Assembly (NCBI GenBank): GCA_024399955.1 | Contig: JAKSNH010000006.1 | Span: forward strand, 1 to 64,000 | Source of the DNA: Paludibacteraceae bacterium | Lineage (GTDB): Bacteria > Bacteroidota > Bacteroidia > Bacteroidales > Paludibacteraceae | Direction: 5' to 3' | DNA length: 64,000 nucleotides | Part shown: positions 34,992 through 43,248 of the stretch, in pieces | Layout of the letters: every line of letters begins with the position of its first letter | Numbering within the stretch: position 1 is the first letter of the stretch | Notes under the pieces: model-generated | The model's input: the letters and a program-made list of their open reading frames with translations, nothing else | Told to the model about the DNA's origin: nothing | Database searches by the model: none | Position numbers and translations under genes: made by a program

Positions 34992-35023
34992 CAAAGTTAC
35001 AAAAATTATTCCAAATAAGCAAT
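34992..35023 (-). promoter_or_regulatory. Promoter of the DUF5103 gene
   Basis: On the minus strand: ATTG (35023-35020), a 20-base spacer, TAACTTTG (34999-34992). The -33 box is a weak variant of TTTG. The start site would be near 34985. Confidence 0.65.
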
Positions 35024-35038
35024 TTTTTCTGCAAAAAA

Positions 35039-35070
35039 TTTGTCTATATCAAAAAAAAGTTGTAATTTTG
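35039..35070 (+). promoter_or_regulatory. Promoter of the tRNA-His/tRNA-Thr unit
   Basis: TTTG at 35039-35042, a 20-base spacer, TAATTTTG at 35063-35070. The tRNA-His 5' end is at 35101. It diverges from the DUF5103 promoter with 15 bases between their -33 boxes. Confidence 0.85.
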
Positions 35071-35100
35071 CACGATTTTTCAAGTGAGAGAAATTTGAAT

Positions 35101-35174
35101 GGTGGTTTTAGCTCAGTTGGTAGAGCATCGGATTGTGGTTCCGAGTGTCAAGGGTTCGAGCCCCTTACTCCACC
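35101..35174 (+). tRNA. tRNA-His (GTG)
   Basis: Anticodon GTG in the loop ATTGTGG; D arm GCTCAGTTGGTAGAGC, T arm AAGGG-TTCGAGC-CCCTT; an extra G-1 (35101) pairs with C73 (35174), as expected for tRNA-His. CCA is not encoded. By my alignment positions 5-68 (T-T) and 6-67 (T-C) of the acceptor stem do not pair, while the other five acceptor pairs do. Confidence 0.9.
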
Positions 35175-35184
35175 CTTTTTTTTT

Positions 35185-35256
<72 letters not shown>

Positions 35257-35257
35257 C

Positions 35258-35284
35258 AATAGCAGGTTATGCCTGCTATTTTTT
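35258..35284 (+). terminator. Terminator of the tRNA unit
   Basis: AATAGCAGG (35258-35266) and CCTGCTATT (35272-35280) form a 9-bp stem with loop TTATG, followed by a T run. The stem core is the same as in the terminator at 43995-44026. Confidence 0.9.
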
Positions 35285-35302
35285 GTTTATATACGATTGC
35301 TA

Positions 35303-36118
35303 TTACAGGTAAAAATCCTGCATTAATGCAGTGTATTCGGGAGAACGAGAGGAGGATGATGTTAACGTTAAGCGTTTAGCGTTTAGCGGTGCCTCTGGGC
35401 ACTCCGATAAAGTTGAACGTTTAGCGTTGAGAGTGGAGTGAGAGAAGGCCATTAGGGTGCGGAGGGGAGGAGTGTTGGGTTTGGAGGAGACGCGTGTAGT
35501 ATGGAGCGTGGAGCGTTGAGCGTTTAGCGGTGCCTCCGGGCACTCTGATAAAGTAGAACGTTTAGAGTTTAGTGTGGAGAGGATTTCGGATTCGGCAGAG
35601 GCGGGGAGTATGATGGAGAAAATACCTGTTGGTGACAGCAGTTGAGTGCAGCAAGAGAATAGTTCGGCATAAGACAGTGTATCGGTATGTCGGGCCATGT
35701 TGCGTTGCTGATCGGGATTAGGAAGAGAGTTGATAAAGTAAGGAGGATTGCTGACAATAAGGTCGTATAGTCCGTTCCACTGCGATGATAGAGTTAGGTG
35801 GCTCTGCCACTTCTGCAGCGAACAGAGGTGGGCTGTTAGTCGATTGGACCAAGGCGATTGAGCAAAGTTGTAGGTGGCTTGTTCAATTGCTCCAGGGTCA
35901 ATATCAATAGCATCAATGATGGCGTTAGGCAGTCGCTGCGCTAACATGAGTGCGATAAGACCGGAACCTGTTCCTACATCCAATACATGAATGGGGTCCG
36001 TGGTGGGTGAGGGAAGGGGCGTCCATGCTCCGAGTAAGCATCCGTCTGTGCCTACTTTCATGGCACAGCGGTCATGATAGACGGTGAACTGCTTAAAACG
36101 GAAGTAGGGATTAGACAT
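35303..36118 (-). CDS. trmN6: tRNA1(Val) A37 N6-methyltransferase (TrmN6/YfiC)
   Basis: Methylates A37 of tRNA-Val. The start FRFKQFTVYHDRCAMKVGTDGCLLGAW is a hallmark of the family. The SAM motif is VLDVGTGSGLIALMLAQR (about 44-62) and the catalytic motif is SNPPYF (about 122-127). The 271-residue length exceeds the usual 225-245 by about two insertions: residues about 182-206 and 232-252, each carrying TLSECPEAPLNA flanked by heptamer-encoded segments. Both lie near the C-terminus, after the catalytic core. It overlaps the permease gene by 8 bases. Confidence 0.9.
   Translation of the reverse strand: MSNPYFRFKQFTVYHDRCAMKVGTDGCLLGAWTPLPSPTTDPIHVLDVGTGSGLIALMLAQRLPNAIIDAIDIDPGAIEQATYNFAQSPWSNRLTAHLCSLQKWQSHLTLSSQWNGLYDLIVSNPPYFINSLPNPDQQRNMARHTDTLSYAELFSCCTQLLSPTGIFSIILPASAESEILSTLNSKRSTLSECPEAPLNAQRSTLHTTRVSSKPNTPPLRTLMAFSHSTLNAKRSTLSECPEAPLNAKRLTLTSSSSRSPEYTALMQDFYL
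35361..35425. repeat. Composite element (heptamers-hairpin-heptamers), second copy in trmN6
   Basis: On the minus strand: CTCAACG and CTAAACG heptamers, TTTATCGGAGTGCCCAGAGG and CACC, then CTAAACG, CTAAACG, CTTAACG. In frame it encodes LNAKRSTLSECPEAPLNAKR. The hairpin differs from the 28228 copy by one base. Confidence 0.92.
35500..35575. repeat. Composite element (heptamers-hairpin-heptamers), first copy in trmN6
   Basis: On the minus strand: CTAAACT and CTAAACG heptamers, TTATCAGAGTGCCCGGAGGC and ACC, then CTAAACG, CTCAACG, CTCCACG. In frame it encodes LNSKRSTLSECPEAPLNAQR. Confidence 0.92.
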
Positions 36119-36788
36119 ATTCTAAGATATGAATAGCGAGGTAGAGACCATAGCCCATAAAGAGCACGGCACAGATATAGCGGAAGATATGCTCAAAGTG
36201 GTGCATTTTATCGGTGAGTGTTTGTGCAGAAATAGCACTATAACAGATGCACCAAGCAATAATGATGATAGGTAGTCCTGTACCTAAACCGAATACAATA
36301 GGCATCAACCATTGCAGGGTAGGTTCCATCGTGGCGGATAGTTCAATCATCGTAAAGAAATAGACAAGACGATGAGGACAGAACGCAATAGCGAAGAAGA
36401 TACCAAGCATAAAGGCCCAAAACCAACTGGATTTATCATCAACCGTTTGTAGCCACTTACTCATGCCATGATCATGATCGTGGTGATGATGCCCGGAAAA
36501 GAGTAGGAGGATACCGCATAGCAGCATAAAGATACATAGAAGGGGTTCACTCCATTCGTGCATAAAATGCTGGATAGCATCCGTTTGTGCTCCCATGATG
36601 AGTGGGATAGAAATGAGTACGTAAGTGATGAGTTTGCCAAGAATAAACATCAGCCCGGTAATGAGTACTCGGCGTTTGTTTTGCATCTCCCGATCAATGT
36701 ATCCGATGGCTGCAACAGAGGTAAAAAGGGTGCATGGATCCAGGATCATGAGGAAGCCCAATAGGAGCGCTGTGAAAATATTTATCAT
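36111..36788 (-). CDS. CcdA/DsbD-like membrane permease with a His-rich loop
   Basis: A 225-residue membrane protein with six predicted segments. It starts FTALLLGFLMILDPCTLFTSVAAIGYI, which is the CcdA/DsbD-type pattern with a Cys after DP. A second Cys lies in FCPHRLVYF, as in the redox pair of CcdA. The loop GHHHHDHDHG (near residue 100) could bind a metal. Similar proteins are annotated as arsenical (ArsG-like) or cytochrome-biogenesis permeases; the substrate is open. It overlaps trmN6 by 8 bases. Confidence 0.75.
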   Translation of the reverse strand: MINIFTALLLGFLMILDPCTLFTSVAAIGYIDREMQNKRRVLITGLMFILGKLITYVLISIPLIMGAQTDAIQHFMHEWSEPLLCIFMLLCGILLLFSGHHHHDHDHGMSKWLQTVDDKSSWFWAFMLGIFFAIAFCPHRLVYFFTMIELSATMEPTLQWLMPIVFGLGTGLPIIIIAWCICYSAISAQTLTDKMHHFEHIFRYICAVLFMGYGLYLAIHILEYV

Positions 36789-36803
36789 TTTTTCGTAAAA
36801 ATT

Positions 36804-36835
36804 TTTGCAAAGTTACAAGATTTTTTGTAATTTTG
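36804..36835 (+). promoter_or_regulatory. Promoter of the sensor kinase, nearly leaderless
   Basis: TTTG at 36804-36807, a 20-base spacer, TAATTTTG at 36828-36835; start expected near 36842, and the ATG is at 36844. The -33 part lacks the palindrome. Confidence 0.82.
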
Positions 36836-36843
36836 CAAGGAAA

Positions 36844-38826
36844 ATGAAAAAAATAGTACAAATAGTACTCTTTTTCATGGTTTTGACCTCTTGTGTCAGC
36901 CCCGAAAAACATCTGCAAGCCTTGCAAAAGGAGGCAGAAGGAGAGTCTGCGCTTATTGTTGATGCCTTGCATGCAGGTTTGCGTGATTCGGTTGTTCATT
37001 TAGGGTTGGAGAACGAGGATATTTTGCATTTTGTATATGATGCGAGGGGCTTATGCTATTGGTCATCGCGTTCCTTGGATATCTCGGTCATCCCGGATGT
37101 AGATTATTCGGGTTGGCATGAGTATGAATTCAGTAATGCTACAACCGAGGTGATGTGGTCGGATGCCGGTTGGTATCAGTTGATGACGGTTGTTGTGAAG
37201 GATTGGCATATCAATGGATTGGACGAGATTGAGCGCAGTTTTAGTTATCAACCCATACGAGATTATCAGCAACGCAATCATTCGTGGTGGCAGTCCGCGC
37301 GTGATCGTGTGCGCGTATATTATATATTGTTAATAAGTCTATGCGTAGCGGTTTTAGGAATGGCGGTTTGGATGCTGATAGCTGCGCGAGGCTTTGGTAA
37401 TTTGCGTTTCCGTCATAAGATTCAGTTGTTGGTATCGTTACTGGTATTGATAGGTTTTGTGTATCAGATTATCTCTGTTCGTAATTTTGCCAGGGAGAGT
37501 TACCAGGAGCGTCAGCAAATGCAATTACAGCGGTTATGCCGGTATGTGCAGTCGGATTTGAAGAGTTTATATTTCTTTGATTTGAACATATCGTCTTTTA
37601 ATGAGAGTGGTATGAATATAGACTTGCGTGATTTGGCTTATACTTATGATGCGGATATACATGTATATGGTTTAGATGGTAAGTTGTTGGCCTCTTCTAC
37701 TCCGGAACTCTTTAAGAGTGGGTTATTGACGAGGTTGATGGATCCTTATGTGTATTATTCTAATCAGCCTACTCAAGTGCGTTATGAACATATTGGTTCT
37801 GTACGTTATTTAGCGGCCTTTACTGAGTTTGTGAATGGTTCGGACATGCAGTTAGGATATATTGTAATGCCGTATTTCATTTCGGAGGCAGATATAGCGA
37901 TTGAGGTAAATCGGATTATGGCCAAGTTATTCCCGGCCTTTATGATTGTTATTTTGCTGACATTAGTGCTGTCCTATATAGCAGCCAGAGCGGTGGCGCA
38001 GCCGTTGCAAATTTTAACTAAGAAGATGCAGCATTTTGCATTAGGAAAGGATAATCACCTGGTATATAAGCATAAGGATGAGGTGGGTGAATTGGTGCTA
38101 AGGTATAATCGCATGGTGGATGAACTGGAGCGTACAACGAGGCGTTTGATTAGTTCTGAACGCGAAGGAGCATGGCGGTTGATGGCTCGTCAGATTGCTC
38201 ATGAGATTAATAATCCGCTGACACCGATGAAATTGACTATTCAGCAATTGCAGCGCGTGCGGGGGACCGATAAGTTTGATAAACTATTTGATCAGGCCAC
38301 AACGACGCTGATAGAGCAGATTGATAATATGAGCCGCATTGCTACATCATTCTCCACGTTTGCTAAGTTGCCTCAGGTAGAGACCAGCGAGGTTGATGTG
38401 GCTGTTAAACTATGTCAAATAGTGGCTTTTGCTCAGAATAATATCAATAATGTGCCGATACGTTATTACGGTCCGGATAGTGGTGTAATGGCTTATGCGG
38501 ACAAGGAGCAGATAGGGCAGGTATTTACGAACTTATTGAAGAATGCACTTCAGGCCATAGATAATCGTGAAGATGGTGATGTGATTGTGATATTGAAAGA
38601 GAATGAACAAGAAGTGGAGATTAGTATATCGGATAATGGTCCGGGTATTCCGGAGGATATACAACCTAAAATCTTTACTCCCAATTTTACGACTAAATCC
38701 AATGGTACGGGATTAGGATTGGCTATATCCAAGAATATTGTGGAAGGAAGTGACGGAAAGATTAGATTTGATACCTCCGATAAAGGTACTATATTTTATA
38801 TTGTATTAAAAAAAGTTATTCTATGA
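36844..38826 (+). CDS. Membrane sensor histidine kinase, NtrY-like
   Basis: The 660-residue kinase has a lipoprotein-like signal (MKKIVQIVLFFMVLTSC), a first membrane helix (about 160-180), a further membrane segment (about 195-215), a periplasmic sensing domain (about 215-360), a third helix (about 365-390), HAMP (about 390-440) and the kinase domain: H box ARQIAHEINNPLTPMKLTI (His near 453), N box FTNLLKNALQAID, G1 ISDNGPGIP and G2 GTGLGLAISKN. The H box with NPLTP is of the NtrY type. No response regulator is adjacent. I chose 36844, since the earlier ATG lies within the promoter. It overlaps gdhA by 4 bases. Confidence 0.9.
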   Translation: MKKIVQIVLFFMVLTSCVSPEKHLQALQKEAEGESALIVDALHAGLRDSVVHLGLENEDILHFVYDARGLCYWSSRSLDISVIPDVDYSGWHEYEFSNATTEVMWSDAGWYQLMTVVVKDWHINGLDEIERSFSYQPIRDYQQRNHSWWQSARDRVRVYYILLISLCVAVLGMAVWMLIAARGFGNLRFRHKIQLLVSLLVLIGFVYQIISVRNFARESYQERQQMQLQRLCRYVQSDLKSLYFFDLNISSFNESGMNIDLRDLAYTYDADIHVYGLDGKLLASSTPELFKSGLLTRLMDPYVYYSNQPTQVRYEHIGSVRYLAAFTEFVNGSDMQLGYIVMPYFISEADIAIEVNRIMAKLFPAFMIVILLTLVLSYIAARAVAQPLQILTKKMQHFALGKDNHLVYKHKDEVGELVLRYNRMVDELERTTRRLISSEREGAWRLMARQIAHEINNPLTPMKLTIQQLQRVRGTDKFDKLFDQATTTLIEQIDNMSRIATSFSTFAKLPQVETSEVDVAVKLCQIVAFAQNNINNVPIRYYGPDSGVMAYADKEQIGQVFTNLLKNALQAIDNREDGDVIVILKENEQEVEISISDNGPGIPEDIQPKIFTPNFTTKSNGTGLGLAISKNIVEGSDGKIRFDTSDKGTIFYIVLKKVIL

Positions 38827-40169
38827 AAACGCAAGAGATTATGCAGCAATTAGCTGCGAAACATCCCGGTGAGGCAGAGTATCTGCAAGCCGTGGAGGAA
38901 GTGTTAAACTCCATTGAAGAGGTGTATAACCAGCATCCGGAGTATGAGAAGGCCAAGATTGTAGAACGCATGGTTGAGCCTGATCGCATTTACACTTTCC
39001 GTGTAACATGGGTAGATGACAAGGGTGAAGTACAGACTAACTTAGGTTATCGCGTTCAGTTTAATTCCGCGATTGGTCCCTATAAGGGAGGTTTGCGCTT
39101 CCATAAAGCTGTTACGCCGAGTATGCTGAAGTTCTTAGGTTTTGAGCAGACGTTCAAGAATGCTTTAACGACGTTACCGATGGGTGGCGGTAAAGGTGGT
39201 TCAGACTTTGATCCAGTAGGTAAATCGGATGCCGAGATCATGCGTTTCTGTCAAGCCTTTATGTTGGAATTATGGCGTTGTATCGGTCCGGACCAGGATA
39301 TTCCTGCAGGTGATGTAGGTGTAGGCGGTCGTGAGATTGGTTTCTTGAACGGTATGTATCAGAAATTAGCTCAGCGTTACCACACGGGAGTATTAACCGG
39401 TAAAGGAATGACTTGGGGAGGTTCGATCTTGCGCCCAGAAGCAACGGGCTTTGGTGCGTTGTATTTCACCCAACATGTGTTGGAGTTAGCCGGTAAGGAT
39501 ATTAAGGGTAAGACGGTTGCTATTTCCGGTTTCGGTAATGTAGCATGGGGTGCTTGTACGAAGGCTGTTGAATTAGGAGCCAAGGTGGTTGCTATTTCGG
39601 GTCCTGATGGAGTATGCGCTATTCCCGGCGGTATAGATAAGGAAATGATCGACTATATGTTGGTTATGCGTTCTTCCAACCGCAATAAAGTGCAAGACAT
39701 GGCCGATAAGTTCCCCGGCAAGTGCTCGTTTGTAGCAGGTAAGAAGGCTTGGTCACAGAAGTGCGATATCGCTTTACCTTGTGCCTTCCAGAATGAGTTA
39801 AGCGAGGACGATGCTAAGGAGTTGGTTAAGAATGGTACATGGTGCTGCTGCGAAGTTAGTAACATGGGTTGCCAACCTGGTGCTATTCACTATTTCCAAG
39901 CACAAAAGGGTTTCTTGTTTGCTCCGGGTAAGGCTGTTAATGCCGGTGGCGTAGCTACTTCGGGTCTTGAGATGACACAGAATGCCGAGCATATCTCTTG
40001 GACCGGTCAGGAAGTAGATGAGCGTTTGCATCATATTATGGCTTCTATTCATGAGCAATGTGTTAAGTTCGGTAAGCGAGCTGATGGCACAATTGATTAT
40101 GTTAAGGGTGCTAATATCGCCGGATTTATGAAGGTGGCTCAGGCTATGTTGGAGCAGGGATTGGTTTAA
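38823..40169 (+). CDS. gdhA: NADP-type glutamate dehydrogenase
   Basis: Assimilates ammonium by making glutamate from 2-oxoglutarate. The 448-residue hexameric type has the catalytic-lysine motif PMGGGKGGSDFDP (near 117-129), YKGGLRFH near 88 and the Rossmann start VAISGFGNVAWGACTKA near 231. Length and start fit the family. It starts inside the sensor-kinase stop codon region (ATGA), so its synthesis is coupled to the NtrY-like sensor; this suggests nitrogen-dependent control, an inference from context. Confidence 0.97.
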   Translation: MKTQEIMQQLAAKHPGEAEYLQAVEEVLNSIEEVYNQHPEYEKAKIVERMVEPDRIYTFRVTWVDDKGEVQTNLGYRVQFNSAIGPYKGGLRFHKAVTPSMLKFLGFEQTFKNALTTLPMGGGKGGSDFDPVGKSDAEIMRFCQAFMLELWRCIGPDQDIPAGDVGVGGREIGFLNGMYQKLAQRYHTGVLTGKGMTWGGSILRPEATGFGALYFTQHVLELAGKDIKGKTVAISGFGNVAWGACTKAVELGAKVVAISGPDGVCAIPGGIDKEMIDYMLVMRSSNRNKVQDMADKFPGKCSFVAGKKAWSQKCDIALPCAFQNELSEDDAKELVKNGTWCCCEVSNMGCQPGAIHYFQAQKGFLFAPGKAVNAGGVATSGLEMTQNAEHISWTGQEVDERLHHIMASIHEQCVKFGKRADGTIDYVKGANIAGFMKVAQAMLEQGLV

Positions 40170-40173
40170 TTAA

Positions 40174-40208
40174 CCAATTATCAATTAGCCAATTATCAAT
40201 TAGCCAAT
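40174..40208. repeat. 15-base tandem repeat between gdhA and kbl
   Basis: CCAATTATCAATTAG occurs twice (40174-40188, 40189-40203), then CCAAT. Unlike the heptamer tracts, the step is 15 bases (7 + 8). It ends 7 bases before the kbl ATG. Confidence 0.9.
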
Positions 40209-40215
40209 AAAAATT

Positions 40216-41406
40216 ATGTATCAGGATTTTCAGAAATACTTGCAATCGACGCTAAATGATATTCGTGAGGCGGGATTGTATAAGAATGAGCGCGTTATTA
40301 TTACGCCTCAGTCATCAGGCATTCAGGTGGAAGGAGGCAAAGATGTGATCAATTTCTGCGCCAATAACTACTTGGGTTTAGCCGATAACAAAGAGTTGAT
40401 TCAGGCGGCTAAAGACCGCATGGATGCTCGCGGTTATGGTATGGCATCGGTGCGTTTTATCTGCGGAACACAGGATACACATAAACAGTTGGAGAAGGCT
40501 ATTTCGGACTTCTTTGGTACGGAGGATACTATTTTGTATGCTGCTTGTTTTGATGCCAATGGTGGTTTGTTTGAACCATTATTGACCGCTGAGGATGCGA
40601 TTATCTCGGATGCCTTGAATCACGCATCTATTATAGATGGTGTAAGATTATGTAAGGCTGTTCGCTATCGCTATGCAAATGATGATATGGCGGACTTGGA
40701 GAAACAACTGCAAGCAGCCCAAGCCCAGCGATTCCGCATTATAGCTACGGATGGTGTCTTCTCGATGGATGGTAATGTATGTCCGCTGGATAAGATTTAT
40801 GAGTTAGCTCAGAAGTATAATGCTCTAGTGATGGTTGACGAAAGTCACTCGGCAGGTGTAGTAGGAGTGACCGGTCATGGTGTAACTGAGCAGTATAACC
40901 TTCGTGGTAAGATAGAGATTCTGACGGGAACGTTAGGTAAGGCGTTTGGTGGTTCGGTAGGTGGATTCACCACAGGTAAGAAGGAGATTATTGACTTATT
41001 GCGTCAACGTAGTCGTCCGTATCTTTTCTCTAATTCTATACCTCCAATGATTGCAGCGGCCGGCATTAAGACCTTAGAGATCTTGACGCGCGATAACACG
41101 TTGCAGGACCGCTTGCATGCTAATACGGAGTACTTTGTTAGCAGAATGAAAGCAGCAGGTTTTGATATCAAGCCGACACAATCTGCTATTTGTGCCGTTA
41201 TGTTGTATGATGCACGATTGAGTCAGGAGTTTGCTGCGGCTCTGCAAGAAGAAGGCATTTATGTGACGGGCTTCTATTACCCGGTAGTGCCGCAAGGTCA
41301 GGCTCGTATCCGCGTGCAGTTAAGTGCTGCCCATACAACGGAGCAATTGGATAAGGGTGTTGCAGCCTTTATCAAAGTGGGTAAAAAATTAGGTGTGCTG
41401 AAGTAG
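40216..41406 (+). CDS. kbl: Glycine C-acetyltransferase (2-amino-3-ketobutyrate CoA ligase)
   Basis: PLP enzyme that splits 2-amino-3-oxobutyrate with CoA to glycine and acetyl-CoA in threonine breakdown. The 396 residues have the family features NNYLGLADNKELIQAAK near 50, DALNHASIIDGVRL near 135, MVDESHSAGVVG near 205 and the PLP lysine in TGTLGKAFGGSVGG (near 242). No threonine dehydrogenase (tdh) lies adjacent. A perfect 12-bp hairpin overlaps its stop codon (41388-41416). Confidence 0.95.
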   Translation: MYQDFQKYLQSTLNDIREAGLYKNERVIITPQSSGIQVEGGKDVINFCANNYLGLADNKELIQAAKDRMDARGYGMASVRFICGTQDTHKQLEKAISDFFGTEDTILYAACFDANGGLFEPLLTAEDAIISDALNHASIIDGVRLCKAVRYRYANDDMADLEKQLQAAQAQRFRIIATDGVFSMDGNVCPLDKIYELAQKYNALVMVDESHSAGVVGVTGHGVTEQYNLRGKIEILTGTLGKAFGGSVGGFTTGKKEIIDLLRQRSRPYLFSNSIPPMIAAAGIKTLEILTRDNTLQDRLHANTEYFVSRMKAAGFDIKPTQSAICAVMLYDARLSQEFAAALQEEGIYVTGFYYPVVPQGQARIRVQLSAAHTTEQLDKGVAAFIKVGKKLGVLK

Positions 41407-41416
41407 CACACCTAAT
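41388..41416. terminator. Terminator embedded in the kbl stop region
   Basis: ATTAGGTGTGCT (41388-41399) pairs perfectly with AGCACACCTAAT (41405-41416) around the loop GAAGT. The kbl stop lies in the loop/right arm. It is shared with the convergent panB. Confidence 0.75.
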
Positions 41417-41437
41417 GAGTTATAGCGATTGTTAGGC

Positions 41438-42253
41438 TTAATAACACTCGTTTTCGTTCGGGAACGAACTCTCATGAACTGCTGTTACGTATGACGTGAC
41501 GGCAGTTTTTACTTGTTCACCCAGTTCGGCGAAGTGGCGTAAGAACTTAGGTTGGAAGCCTTGGTTGAGACCGAGCATGTCGTGTAGAACGAGTACTTGT
41601 CCATCCGTTTTATTGCCGGCACCAATACCGATTGTAGGGCAATTGACGGCTTTGGTTACCTTTTCGGCTAAAGCGGCAGGGATTTTTTCTAAGACAATGG
41701 CAAAGCATCCGGCTTGGTCGAGTAGTTGGGCGTCGTGGAGGAGTTTTTCGGCTTCGGCTTGTTCTTTGGCACGAAGTCCGTATCCTCCGAATTGGTTAAC
41801 GGATTGCGGGGTCAATCCTAAGTGACCGCAAACAGGGATTCCGGCAGCAATCATGAGTTGGATGGCAGGCAGGATTTCTTCGCCGCCCTCTAATTTGACG
41901 GCATCTGCGCCACTTTCCTTAAGCATCTTGATGGCATTACGCACGGCATCTTCTGCGCTAACCTGGTAACTACCGAAAGGCATGTCGATGACGACAAGGG
42001 TGTGCTGTGCTGCACGAACGACGCCTTTAGTCAGGAAAATCATCTCATCCACTGTGATGGGAAGGGTAGTGCCATTGCCACAAACAACGTTGCTGGCACT
42101 ATCTCCGACGAGGAACATATCAATACCGGCTTGATCCACCAGACGGGCCAGGGTAAAGTCGTAACTTGTGAGCATAGTGATTTTCTCACCATTGAGTTTT
42201 TTTTGACGGATTAAAGCGGTCGTCATGCGCTTAGATTCAACGTGAACAGACAT
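41438..42253 (-). CDS. panB: 3-methyl-2-oxobutanoate hydroxymethyltransferase
   Basis: First step of the pantothenate route: ketopantoate from 2-oxoisovalerate and 5,10-methylene-THF. The 271 residues show KITMLTSYDFTLARLVDQAGID, VGDSASNVVCGNGTTLPIT, the catalytic-lysine block DAVKLEGG, and GIPVCGHLGLTPQSVNQFGGY. The start MSVHVESKRMTT at 42253 fits the promoter at 42275-42306. It is divergent from the barrel gene 42375-43151. Confidence 0.96.
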   Translation of the reverse strand: MSVHVESKRMTTALIRQKKLNGEKITMLTSYDFTLARLVDQAGIDMFLVGDSASNVVCGNGTTLPITVDEMIFLTKGVVRAAQHTLVVIDMPFGSYQVSAEDAVRNAIKMLKESGADAVKLEGGEEILPAIQLMIAAGIPVCGHLGLTPQSVNQFGGYGLRAKEQAEAEKLLHDAQLLDQAGCFAIVLEKIPAALAEKVTKAVNCPTIGIGAGNKTDGQVLVLHDMLGLNQGFQPKFLRHFAELGEQVKTAVTSYVTAVHESSFPNENECY

Positions 42254-42274
42254 AATTTATTCAATAAAACGCTG

Positions 42275-42306
42275 CAAAAGTACAAAAAAATACGCATATC
42301 TGCAAA
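42275..42306 (-). promoter_or_regulatory. Promoter of panB
   Basis: On the minus strand: TTTG (42306-42303), a 20-base spacer starting CAGATATGC, TACTTTTG (42282-42275). Only 4 bases separate its -33 box from that of the divergent promoter at 42311. Confidence 0.88.
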
Positions 42307-42310
42307 TTTA

Positions 42311-42342
42311 TTTGCATATATGGAAAAAAAGTTGTAATTTTG
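42311..42342 (+). promoter_or_regulatory. Promoter of the outer-membrane barrel gene 42375
   Basis: TTTG at 42311-42314, a 20-base spacer (CATATATGG...), TAATTTTG at 42335-42342. The start is expected near 42349. Confidence 0.88.
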
Positions 42343-42374
42343 TGGCGAAATTATAAACTTTAGTTATAATAAGT

Positions 42375-43151
42375 ATGAAGAAATTACTTTTATCAGCCGC
42401 TTTATTGCTTGGTACGATGGCCGCTAATGCATTACCCGTTCAACATAGTGTGGGTGCAGTAGCAGGTAGTTTAAATGGTTTTGAGTATAAGGCTTATTTC
42501 CAAAATAAGATGGTGGTAGCAGCCACGTTGGGTGTTCGTGCTAGCCAATCGCAGGGTTTGGCATGGACGAGGATGTATACCAATAAAGATGCGCAAGATT
42601 ACCATGAATCCCATGGAGAAACAATGGTGGATAACAATAATATGAAGTTCGTTTATTGGGATGTGGAAATGGCTGCGAACTTAGGCTATCAGGATAACTT
42701 CAAGGTGGTGAGTGCCGGTACATTTAGTTGGTTTGTAGGTGGCGGATTGAACGTGGGTGCTATCCAAATAAAAGAGTTTGGGAAATATAAGGGAGAATAT
42801 ATACCAAATGGTAAGACCCTTAAACCAGTTAAAACTCCCGGTGATGCATGGAAAGCAATAGCTGATGAGCGAGAGTTATATGGTGATTTGCCTAAAGACG
42901 TCAGAAAATATGAGTTATGTCCTGTTGGCTTTAAGGTTGGTATGAATGCATACGCCGGTGTGGAGTTTAAGTTTAGAAACCTGCCATTGATAGTAGGTTG
43001 TGATTTTCGTCCGGGTGTAGGAGTAGGTATTACTATGTGCGACGATAAGACGATTGATGGAGAAGGTATGGGGATCTACGAAGGGAGTCGAGTAGAATTG
43101 AATGGTTTCTTTGATTGGGCATTGAATGCTTCGGTTCGCTATTATTTCTAA
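42375..43151 (+). CDS. Outer-membrane beta-barrel protein, 258 aa
   Basis: A signal peptide (residues 1-20, MKKLLLSAALLLGTMAANAL) is followed by alternating beta strands with turns (AAVAG, GGGLNVGAIQ, CPVGFKVGMNAYAGVEFKF) and a C-terminal strand ending RYYF, the aromatic end recognised by the barrel assembly machine. It is of the small porin-like/OprF-barrel kind common in Bacteroidota. No substrate can be assigned. It is followed after 97 bases by a related barrel gene. Confidence 0.85.
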   Translation: MKKLLLSAALLLGTMAANALPVQHSVGAVAGSLNGFEYKAYFQNKMVVAATLGVRASQSQGLAWTRMYTNKDAQDYHESHGETMVDNNNMKFVYWDVEMAANLGYQDNFKVVSAGTFSWFVGGGLNVGAIQIKEFGKYKGEYIPNGKTLKPVKTPGDAWKAIADERELYGDLPKDVRKYELCPVGFKVGMNAYAGVEFKFRNLPLIVGCDFRPGVGVGITMCDDKTIDGEGMGIYEGSRVELNGFFDWALNASVRYYF

Positions 43152-43248
43152 TTTTGGTAGAAAATACAAAACCTCTCTGTTTTAAAAATAGGGAGATTAA
43201 ATAATTAATCAACTATTTATTAACAATTTAAAAAAACATTTTTTTAGT

